Source: Burkholderia seminalis DSM 23518
GTDB lineage: Bacteria > Pseudomonadota > Gammaproteobacteria > Burkholderiales > Burkholderiaceae
DNA length: 64,000 bases
Assembly: GCF_902832885.1 (NCBI RefSeq)
Contig: NZ_CADFDK010000001.1
Location: forward strand, 1,178,001 to 1,242,000
Direction of reading: 5' to 3'
Shown: positions 56,888-64,000 of the stretch, piece by piece
Layout of the letters: the number at the start of each line of letters is the position of its first letter
Position numbering within the stretch: position 1 is the first letter of the stretch
Program-made: the position numbers and the translations under genes
Notes under the pieces: model-generated
What the model was told of the DNA's origin: nothing
The model's input: the letters and a program-made list of their open reading frames with translations, nothing else
The model's database searches: none

Positions 56888-59800
56888 ATGAATCCTTCCC
56901 GCCTCTTCATTCTCCGGCCGGTCGGCACCGCCCTCCTGATGGCGGCGATCATGCTGGCCGGTCTCGTCGCGCTGCGGTTCCTGCCGCTCGCCGCGCTGCC
57001 CGAAGTCGACTACCCGACGATCCAGGTCCAGACCTTCTACCCCGGCGCGAGCCCGGAAGTGATGACCTCGTCGGTCACCGCGCCGCTCGAGCGCCAGTTC
57101 GGGCAGATGCCGTCGCTGAACCAGATGTCGTCGCAAAGCTCGGCCGGTGCGTCGGTGATCACGCTGCAGTTCTCGCTCGACCTGCCGCTCGACATCGCCG
57201 AACAGGAAGTGCAGGCCGCGATCAACGCGGCCGGCAACCTGCTGCCGTCCGACCTCCCGGCCCCACCGATCTACGCGAAGGTCAACCCGGCCGATGCGCC
57301 GGTGATCACGCTCGCCGTCAAGTCGAAGACGCTGCCGCTCACGCAGGTGCAGGACCTGGCCGACACGCGCCTCGCGATGAAGATCTCGCAGATCGCGGGC
57401 GTCGGCCTCGTCAGCCTGTCGGGCGGCAACCGCCCGGCCGTGCGGATCCAGGCGAACCCGACCGCGCTCGCGCAGTACGGGATGAACCTCGACGACCTGC
57501 GCACGACGATCTCGAACCTGAACGTCAACACCCCGAAGGGCAACTTCGACGGCCCGACGCGCGCCTACACGATCAACGCGAACGACCAGCTGACGAGCGC
57601 CGACCAGTACAACAGCGCGGTCGTCGCGTACAAGAACGGCCGCCCGGTGATGCTGACCGACGTCGCGACGGTCGTCGCCGGCTCGGAGAACACCAAGCTC
57701 GGCGCGTGGGTGAATTCGGATCCCGCGATCATCCTGAACGTGCAGCGCCAGCCGGGCGCGAACGTGATCCAGACGGTCGACGCGATCAAGGCGCAATTGC
57801 CGAAGCTGCAGGAGACGCTGCCGGCCGCGCTCGACGTGGAGATCGTCACCGATCGCACGACGATGATCCGCGCGGCCGTGCGCGACGTGCAGTTCGAGCT
57901 GTTGCTCGCGGTCGCGCTCGTCGTGCTGGTGATGTACCTGTTCCTCGCGAACATCTACGCGACGATCATCCCGAGCCTGTCCGTGCCGTTATCGCTGATC
58001 GGCACGCTCGCGGTGATGTACATGGCCGGCTTCTCGCTGAACAACCTGTCGCTGATGGCGCTCACCATCGCGACCGGCTTCGTCGTCGACGACGCGATCG
58101 TGATGATCGAGAACATCGCGCGCTACGTCGAGGAAGGCGAGTCGGGGCTCGAGGCCGCGCTGAAGGGCTCGAGGCAGATCGGCTTCACGATCATCTCGCT
58201 GACGGTGTCGCTGATCGCGGTGCTGATCCCGCTGCTGTTCATGGGCGACGTGGTCGGGCGCCTGTTCCACGAGTTCGCGATCACGCTCGCGGTGACGATC
58301 GTGATCTCGGCGATCGTGTCGCTCACGCTCGTGCCGATGATGTGCGCGAAGCTGCTGCGTCATTCGCCGCCGCCGGAAAGCCACCGCTTCGAGGCACGCG
58401 TGCACCGCACGATCGACTGGGTGATCGCGCGCTACGCGGTCGCGCTCGAATGGGTGCTGAACCGCCAGCGCTCGACGCTGGTCGTCGCGCTGCTGACGCT
58501 CGGGCTGACCGCCCTGCTCTACATCTACGTGCCGAAGGGCTTCTTCCCCGCGCAGGACACCGGCGTGATCCAGGCGATCACGCAGGCGCCGCAGTCGATC
58601 TCGTACGGCGCGATGGCCGAACGCCAGCAGGCGCTCGCGGCCGAGATCCTGAAGGACCCGAACGTCGACAGCCTCACGTCGTTCATCGGCGTCGACGGCA
58701 GCAACATCACGCTGAACAGCGGCCGGATGCTGATCAACCTGAAGGCGCGCGACGACCGCTCCAAAACGGCCGCGCAGATCATCCGCGACCTGCAGCACCG
58801 CGTGGCGAACATCACCGGCATCTCGCTGTTCATGCAGTCGGTGCAGGACCTGACGATCGATTCGACCGTCAGCCCGACGCAGTACCAGTTCATGCTGACG
58901 AGCCCGAACGCGGAAGAATTCGCGACCTGGGTGCCGAAGCTCGTCGCGCGGCTGCAGCAGGAGCCGTCGCTCGCCGATGTCGCGACCGACCTGCAGAGCA
59001 ACGGCCAGTCGGTCTACATCGAGATCGACCGCCCGAGCGCCGCGCGTTTCGGCATCACGCCGGCGACCGTCGACAACGCGCTGTACGACGCGTTCGGCCA
59101 GCGCATCGTGTCGACCATCTTCACGCAGTCGAACCAGTACCGTGTGATTCTCGAGTCGGAGCCGAAGGAGCAGCACTACGCGCAATCGCTGAACGACATC
59201 TACCTGCCGTCGGCCGGCGGCGGCCAGGTGCCGCTGTCGTCGATCGCGTCGTTCCACGAGCGGCCGTCGCCGCTGCTGGTCGCGCACCTGTCGCAGTTCC
59301 CGTCGACGACGATCTCGTTCAACCTCGCGCCGGGCGCGTCGCTCGGCGAGGCCGTCAAGGCGATCGAGGCCGCCGAGAAGGACATCAGCCTGCCCGCGTC
59401 GTTCCAGACGCGCTTCCAGGGCGCGGCGCTCGCGTTCCAGGCGTCGCTGTCGAACCAGCTGTTCCTGATCCTCGCGGCGGTCGTCACGATGTACATCGTG
59501 CTCGGCGTGCTGTACGAAAGCTACATCCACCCGATCACGATCCTGTCGACGCTGCCGTCGGCCGGCGTCGGCGCGCTGCTCGCGCTGATGATCACCGGGC
59601 ACGACCTCGACATCATCGGCATCATCGGCATCGTGCTGCTGATCGGTATCGTGAAGAAGAACGCGATCATGATGATCGACTTCGCGCTCGAGGCCGAACG
59701 TGTCGAAGGCAAGCCGCCGCGCGAGGCGATCTACCAGGCGTGCCTGCTGCGCTTCCGGCCGATCCTGATGACGACGCTCGCCGCGCTGCTCGGCGCGGTG

Positions 59801-60001
59801 CCGCTGATCGTCGGCTCCGGCGCCGGCTCCGAGCTGCGCCAGCCGCTCGGGATCGCGATCGCCGGCGGCCTGATCGTGTCGCAGGTGCTGACGCTGTTTA
59901 CGACGCCCGTGATCTACCTCGGCTTCGACTCGCTCGCGCGCCGCGTGCGCGGCTGGTTCGAACGCCACGGCCCCGACGCCGGCAAGCGCACGGATGCGTA
60001 A
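56888..60001 (+). CDS. mdtB: RND efflux pump, MdtB-like
   Basis: This 1037-residue, 12-helix HAE1 pump starts [23 protein letters not shown]. Its proton-relay segment is [22 protein letters not shown] (about 400-420), and the second half mirrors it with [25 protein letters not shown]. It lies 15 nt after mdtA and 3 nt before mdtC. MdtB and MdtC form a heterotrimer that exports drugs, bile salts or similar compounds. Length is close to E. coli MdtB (1040). Confidence 0.92.
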   Translation: MNPSRLFILRPVGTALLMAAIMLAGLVALRFLPLAALPEVDYPTIQVQTFYPGASPEVMTSSVTAPLERQFGQMPSLNQMSSQSSAGASVITLQFSLDLPLDIAEQEVQAAINAAGNLLPSDLPAPPIYAKVNPADAPVITLAVKSKTLPLTQVQDLADTRLAMKISQIAGVGLVSLSGGNRPAVRIQANPTALAQYGMNLDDLRTTISNLNVNTPKGNFDGPTRAYTINANDQLTSADQYNSAVVAYKNGRPVMLTDVATVVAGSENTKLGAWVNSDPAIILNVQRQPGANVIQTVDAIKAQLPKLQETLPAALDVEIVTDRTTMIRAAVRDVQFELLLAVALVVLVMYLFLANIYATIIPSLSVPLSLIGTLAVMYMAGFSLNNLSLMALTIATGFVVDDAIVMIENIARYVEEGESGLEAALKGSRQIGFTIISLTVSLIAVLIPLLFMGDVVGRLFHEFAITLAVTIVISAIVSLTLVPMMCAKLLRHSPPPESHRFEARVHRTIDWVIARYAVALEWVLNRQRSTLVVALLTLGLTALLYIYVPKGFFPAQDTGVIQAITQAPQSISYGAMAERQQALAAEILKDPNVDSLTSFIGVDGSNITLNSGRMLINLKARDDRSKTAAQIIRDLQHRVANITGISLFMQSVQDLTIDSTVSPTQYQFMLTSPNAEEFATWVPKLVARLQQEPSLADVATDLQSNGQSVYIEIDRPSAARFGITPATVDNALYDAFGQRIVSTIFTQSNQYRVILESEPKEQHYAQSLNDIYLPSAGGGQVPLSSIASFHERPSPLLVAHLSQFPSTTISFNLAPGASLGEAVKAIEAAEKDISLPASFQTRFQGAALAFQASLSNQLFLILAAVVTMYIVLGVLYESYIHPITILSTLPSAGVGALLALMITGHDLDIIGIIGIVLLIGIVKKNAIMMIDFALEAERVEGKPPREAIYQACLLRFRPILMTTLAALLGAVPLIVGSGAGSELRQPLGIAIAGGLIVSQVLTLFTTPVIYLGFDSLARRVRGWFERHGPDAGKRTDA

Positions 60002-60004
60002 GCC

Positions 60005-63000
60005 ATGAACCTGTCGCGCCCCTTCATCACCCGCCCCGTCGCGACGACGCTGCTCGCGCTCGGCGTCGCGCTCGCGGGCCTGTTCGCGTTCATCAAGCTG
60101 CCGGTGTCGCCGCTGCCGCAGGTCGACTTCCCGACGATCTCGGTGCAGGCGTCGCTGCCGGGCGCGAGCCCGGAAACGGTCGCGACCAGCGTGACGAGCC
60201 CGCTCGAGCGGCACCTCGGCTCGATCGCCGACGTCTCCGAAATGACGTCGACGAGCACGGTCGGCAACGCGCGGATCATCCTGCAGTTCGGCCTGAACCG
60301 CGACATCGACGGCGCCGCGCGCGACGTGCAGGCCGCGATCAACGCGGCGCGCGCCGACCTGCCCGCCGCGCTGAAGAGCAACCCGACCTACCGCAAGGTC
60401 AACCCGGCCGATTCGCCGATCATGATCGTGTCGCTGACGTCGGAAACGTCGTCGCCCGCGAAGCTGTACGACGCCGCATCGACGGTGCTGCAGCAGTCGC
60501 TGTCGCAGATCGACGGGATCGGCCAGGTCTCGGTGAGCGGCTCCGCGAACCCGGCCGTGCGCGTCGAGCTCGAACCGCAGGCGCTGTTCCACTACGGGAT
60601 CGGCCTCGAGGACGTGCGCGCGGCGCTGGCGTCCGCGAACGCCAACGCGCCGAAGGGCGCGATCGAGTTCGGCCCGCAGCACTACCAGCTCTATACGAAC
60701 GACCAGGCCTCCCAGGCGTCGCAATACCGCGACCTCGTCGTCGCCTACCGCAACGGCTCGGCCGTCAGGCTGTCCGACCTGTCGGACGTCGTCGATTCGG
60801 TCGAGGACCTGCGCAACCTCGGCCTGTCGAACGGCAAGCGCGCGGTCCTCGTGATCCTCTACCGCTCGCCCGGCGCGAACATCATCGATACGATCGACCG
60901 CGTGCGCGCGGCGCTGCCGCAACTCACCGCGTCGCTGCCGGCCGACATCACGGTCACGCCGGTGCTCGACCGCTCGACCACCATCCGCGCGTCGCTGAAG
61001 GACACCGAGCACACGCTGCTGATCGCGGTCAGCCTCGTCGTGATGGTCGTGTTCCTGTTCCTGCGCAACTGGCGCGCGACGCTGATCCCGAGCGTCGCGG
61101 TGCCGATCTCGATCGTCGGCACGTTCGGCGCGATGTACCTGCTCGGCTTCTCGATCGACAACCTGTCGCTGATGGCGCTGATCGTCGCGACCGGCTTCGT
61201 CGTCGACGATGCGATCGTCGTGCTCGAGAACATCTCGCGGCACATCGAGAACGGCAAGTCGCGGATGCAGGCCGCGTTCGACGGTGCGCGCGAGGTCGGC
61301 TTCACGGTGCTGTCGATGAGCATCTCGCTCGTCGCGGTGTTCCTGCCGATCCTGCTGATGGGCGGCATCGTCGGGCGGCTGTTCCGCGAATTCGCGCTGA
61401 CGCTGTCGCTCGCGATCGCCGTGTCGCTCGCGGTGTCGCTCACCGTCACGCCGATGATGTGCGCGCGCCTGCTGCCCGAGTCGCACGACCCGCAAAACGA
61501 AGGCCGCTTCGGGCGCTTCCTCGAGCGCGGCTTCTCGCGCATGCAGCGCGGCTACGAGCGCTCGCTGTCGTGGGCGCTGCGCCGGCCGCTGCTGATCCTG
61601 CTGACGCTGTTCGCGACGATCGGGCTGAACGTGTACCTGTACATCGTCGTGCCAAAGGGCTTCTTCCCGCAGCAGGACACCGGCCTGATGATCGGCGGCA
61701 TCCAGGCCGACCAGTCGACCTCGTTCCAGGCGATGAAGCTGAAGTTCTCCGAGATGATGCGGATCGTGCAGGGCAACCCGAACGTGAAGAGCGTCGCGGG
61801 GTTCACCGGCGGCACGCAGACCAACTCGGGCTTCATGTTCGTCACGCTGAAGGATCGCTCCGAGCGCAAGCTGTCGGCCGACCAGGTGATCCAGCAGCTG
61901 CGCCCGCCGCTGGCGGACGTCGCGGGTGCGCGCACGTTCCTGCAGGCCGCGCAGGATATCCGCGTCGGCGGCCGGCAGAGCAACGCGCAGTACCAGTTCA
62001 CGCTGCTCGGCGATTCGAGCGCCGACCTGTACAAGTGGGGGCCGATCCTGACCGAGGCGCTGCAGAAGCGCCCCGAGCTGACCGACGTGAACTCCGACCA
62101 GCAGCAAGGCGGTCTCGAGGCGATGGTGACGATCGACCGCGCGACGGCCGCGCGCTTCGGCATCAAGCCCGCGCAGATCGACAACACGCTGTACGACGCG
62201 TTCGGCCAGCGCCAGGTCTCGACGATCTACAACCCGCTGAACCAGTACCACGTCGTGATGGAAGTCGCGCCGAAATACTGGCAAAGCCCGGAGATGCTGA
62301 ACCAGGTGTGGATCAGCACGTCGGGCGGCAGCGCGAACGGCTCGCAGACCACCAACGCGGCCGCCGGCACCTATGTCGCGACGTCGGCCGGCACGTCGAG
62401 CGCCGGGACGGCCACGCAGAGCGCCGCGGCGATCGCGTCCGATTCCGCGCGCAACCAGGCGCTCAACTCGATCGCCGCGAGCGGCAAGTCGAGCGCGTCG
62501 TCGGGTGCGTCGGTGTCGACGTCGAAGTCGACGATGATCCCGCTGTCGGCGATCGCGACGTTCGGGCCGAGCACGACGCCGCTGTCGGTCAACCACCAGG
62601 GATTGTTCGTCGCGACGACGATCTCGTTCAACCTGCCGCCGGGCGTGTCGCTGTCGCAGGCGACCCAGGTGATCTACCAGACCATGGCGCAGGTCGGCGT
62701 CCCGCCGACGATCGTCGGCAGTTTCCAGGGCACCGCGCAGGCGTTCCAGCAGTCGATGAACGACCAGCCGATCCTGATCCTCGCCGCGCTGCTGGCCGTC
62801 TACATCGTGCTCGGGATCCTGTACGAGAGCTACATCCACCCGATCACGATCCTGTCGACACTGCCGTCGGCCGGCGTCGGCGCGCTGCTCGCGCTGCTGC
62901 TGTTCAAGACCGAGTTCAGCATCATCGCGCTGATCGGCGTGATCCTGCTGATCGGCATCGTGAAGAAGAACGCGATCATGATGGTCGACTTCGCGATCGA

Positions 63001-63313
63001 CCAGACGCGCAACAACAAGAAGTCGTCGTTCGACGCGATCCACGAGGCGTGCCTGCTGCGCTTCCGCCCGATCATGATGACGACGATGGCCGCGCTCCTC
63101 GGCGCACTGCCGCTCGCGTTCGGCAGCGGCGACGGCGCCGAGCTGCGCGCGCCGCTCGGGATCGCGATCGCCGGCGGCCTGATCGTGTCGCAGGTGCTGA
63201 CGCTCTATACGACGCCGGTCGTCTACCTGTACATGGACCGGTTCCGCGTGTGGGGAGAGAAACGCCGCAATCGCCGCGGCAATTCGGGCGGGCCGGCGGT
63301 GGCCGGCGAATGA
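60005..63313 (+). CDS. mdtC: RND efflux pump, MdtC-like, with an insertion
   Basis: This 1102-residue HAE1 pump starts [23 protein letters not shown]. Its relay segment is [22 protein letters not shown]. It is about 75 residues longer than E. coli MdtC (1025), owing to a Ser/Ala/Thr/Gly-rich insertion at residues about 772-841 ([20 protein letters not shown] and onward) in the second porter region, just before [13 protein letters not shown]. It forms the pump with MdtB. Confidence 0.92.
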   Translation: MNLSRPFITRPVATTLLALGVALAGLFAFIKLPVSPLPQVDFPTISVQASLPGASPETVATSVTSPLERHLGSIADVSEMTSTSTVGNARIILQFGLNRDIDGAARDVQAAINAARADLPAALKSNPTYRKVNPADSPIMIVSLTSETSSPAKLYDAASTVLQQSLSQIDGIGQVSVSGSANPAVRVELEPQALFHYGIGLEDVRAALASANANAPKGAIEFGPQHYQLYTNDQASQASQYRDLVVAYRNGSAVRLSDLSDVVDSVEDLRNLGLSNGKRAVLVILYRSPGANIIDTIDRVRAALPQLTASLPADITVTPVLDRSTTIRASLKDTEHTLLIAVSLVVMVVFLFLRNWRATLIPSVAVPISIVGTFGAMYLLGFSIDNLSLMALIVATGFVVDDAIVVLENISRHIENGKSRMQAAFDGAREVGFTVLSMSISLVAVFLPILLMGGIVGRLFREFALTLSLAIAVSLAVSLTVTPMMCARLLPESHDPQNEGRFGRFLERGFSRMQRGYERSLSWALRRPLLILLTLFATIGLNVYLYIVVPKGFFPQQDTGLMIGGIQADQSTSFQAMKLKFSEMMRIVQGNPNVKSVAGFTGGTQTNSGFMFVTLKDRSERKLSADQVIQQLRPPLADVAGARTFLQAAQDIRVGGRQSNAQYQFTLLGDSSADLYKWGPILTEALQKRPELTDVNSDQQQGGLEAMVTIDRATAARFGIKPAQIDNTLYDAFGQRQVSTIYNPLNQYHVVMEVAPKYWQSPEMLNQVWISTSGGSANGSQTTNAAAGTYVATSAGTSSAGTATQSAAAIASDSARNQALNSIAASGKSSASSGASVSTSKSTMIPLSAIATFGPSTTPLSVNHQGLFVATTISFNLPPGVSLSQATQVIYQTMAQVGVPPTIVGSFQGTAQAFQQSMNDQPILILAALLAVYIVLGILYESYIHPITILSTLPSAGVGALLALLLFKTEFSIIALIGVILLIGIVKKNAIMMVDFAIDQTRNNKKSSFDAIHEACLLRFRPIMMTTMAALLGALPLAFGSGDGAELRAPLGIAIAGGLIVSQVLTLYTTPVVYLYMDRFRVWGEKRRNRRGNSGGPAVAGE

Positions 63314-63472
63314 CGGGAAGCGGCGGCCCGACTGAGCCGACCCCAAGGGTTGGAGTGGTGTCCAACTCCTGGGGGCAATTCAGGCAGGCGGCCGTTTTTT
63401 TGCCCTTGAACCCGGGCGGCGATCGGCTATCGTGAGTCCATGCCTACCGCGAGCCCTTCGCCGGAACCCGCC

Positions 63473-63856
63473 ATGAACGTCCAGCTCAATCACACGATCG
63501 TCTGGTGCAGCGACAAGCATGCGTCGAGCCGCTTCCTGACCGAACTCCTGGAATTGCCGCCGCCGACGCCGTTCGGCGCGATGCGGGTCGTCGCGCTCGA
63601 CAACGGCGTGTCGCTCGATTTCTACGAACAGGCGGGGGAAATCAGGTCGCAGCACTATGCGTTCCTGCTCGACGAAGCCGGCTTCGATCGCGTGCTGGCG
63701 CGCATCCGCGCGCGCGGGCTCGCGCACTGGGCCGATCCCGCGAAGCGGCAACCCGACGACATCTACCGCCACAACGGCGGGCGCGGCGTGTACTTCGACG
63801 ACCCGGACGGCCACTTCCTCGAAGTGATGACGCGTCCGTATGTGCTGAACGGCTAG
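63473..63856 (+). CDS. VOC-family (glyoxalase/bleomycin-resistance-type) protein
   Basis: This 127-residue protein starts MNVQLNHTIVWCSDKHASSRFLTELLELP (63473) with GGAA before it; an upstream ATG at 63440 adds 11 residues. Likely metal ligands are His7 (LNHTIVW) and the Glu in GHFLEVMTRPY near the end. Members act as lyases, dioxygenases or resistance proteins. The substrate is unknown. It follows the efflux operon but is separated by about 160 bp. Confidence 0.8.
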   Translation: MNVQLNHTIVWCSDKHASSRFLTELLELPPPTPFGAMRVVALDNGVSLDFYEQAGEIRSQHYAFLLDEAGFDRVLARIRARGLAHWADPAKRQPDDIYRHNGGRGVYFDDPDGHFLEVMTRPYVLNG

Positions 63857-63901
63857 CGCAGCCGCGCCGGCATTGCGCCGGCCGGTATCGTTCGGCGCGG
63901 A

Positions 63902-63923
63902 TGCCGTCCCGCTTCGGACGGCA
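63902..63923. repeat. Hairpin between the VOC gene and the converging gene
   Basis: TGCCGTCC-CGCTTC-GGACGGCA is an 8-bp perfect inverted repeat with a 6-nt loop. There is no T-tract on either side, so its role as a terminator is unsure. Confidence 0.4.
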
Positions 63924-63938
63924 CCCGGACGCCTGCCG

Positions 63939-64000
63939 TTACTCGGCCGCCGTCGTCTTGCGCGGACGACGTGCGCGCGGTGCCGCCTTGCGGGCCGGCT
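63939..64000 (-). CDS. C-terminal tail of a basic Lys/Arg/Ala-rich protein (partial)
   Basis: The TAA stop is at 63939-63941. The visible 20 residues read PARKAAPRARRPRKTTAAE, a basic Ala/Pro/Arg/Lys tail as in histone H1-like or phasin-type proteins. The rest is beyond the right edge, so nothing more can be said. Confidence 0.45.
   Translation of the reverse strand, partial: PARKAAPRARRPRKTTAAE

Noticed and set aside
57706-63435. 1900-codon plus-strand frame and a 1785-codon minus frame through the RND genes
   Set aside because: The real mdtB/mdtC frames carry the family motifs. The long alternatives are Arg-rich shadows without domains.

Overview
The window is about 67% GC with strong third-position G/C bias. 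Its gene content is typical of a Burkholderia chromosome, most likely the cepacia complex: bkdA1A2B-lpdV, recCBD with arfB, a thiC TPP riboswitch, a pentapeptide MXKDX protein and an MdtABC-type RND pump. The species call is inference from protein style and base composition. I see no insertion sequence, prophage, CRISPR array or rRNA operon. The region is ordinary chromosomal core and accessory metabolism, with about 48 protein genes plus two partial genes at the edges.

Layout. 1-5 kb: the 5' part of an NCS1 permease, an SRAP protein, an agmatinase/GNAT pair with a divergent LysR regulator, and an NAD(P)-binding oxidoreductase. 5.2-10.3 kb: the complete branched-chain 2-oxoacid dehydrogenase operon (E1 alpha, E1 beta, E2, E3) on the minus strand, then a flavin reductase. 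11.8-12.2 kb: a tRNA-Leu(UAA) gene split by a 249-nt group I intron of the Azoarcus type. 12.4-18.3 kb: a LacI-family regulator with a duplicated operator, a four-gene ABC importer and a GpdQ/CpdA-like phosphodiesterase, which together look like uptake and cleavage of a phosphodiester. 18.4-23.2 kb: MFS and EamA transporters, then an MXKDX protein / cytochrome b / molybdopterin oxidoreductase cluster. 23.4-25.7 kb: TPP riboswitch and thiC. 25.8-29.3 kb: two small lipoproteins, an EamA transporter and an EAL-domain protein.

29.3-39.1 kb: recC-recB-recD-arfB, with each junction a 4-bp stop/start overlap. RecD carries a long low-complexity insertion containing a beta-clamp-like pentapeptide. 39.2-43.2 kb: a FUSC membrane protein and an AAT-family amino acid permease behind a HutC-like dyad. 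A second HutC-like dyad sits upstream of the NCS1 permease at the left edge. 43.3-47.2 kb: a 53-residue membrane protein and a Fur-box-preceded ferric iron ABC importer. 47.3-49.9 kb: an Lrp/AsnC regulator, then an Rrf2 regulator and an NAD(P)-binding oxidoreductase that share a matching 19-bp operator, then a small lipoprotein. 50.3-53.8 kb: an ammonium transporter with a sigma-54 promoter and a Tat-exported PhoX-like phosphatase.

53.8-54.4 kb is an AT-richer gap. Its minus strand has a promoter, two hairpins and an intrinsic terminator arranged as an undescribed small RNA of about 127 nt. 54.4-63.3 kb: an IclR regulator and the mdtABC-type RND efflux operon. 63.4-64 kb: a VOC protein and the basic tail of a further minus-strand gene.

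The strongest non-coding observations are the intron-split tRNA, the candidate small RNA, the Rrf2 operator pair and the HutC-like pair. The strongest protein-level oddities are the RecD insertion and a Ser/Ala/Thr-rich insertion in the MdtC-like pump subunit.
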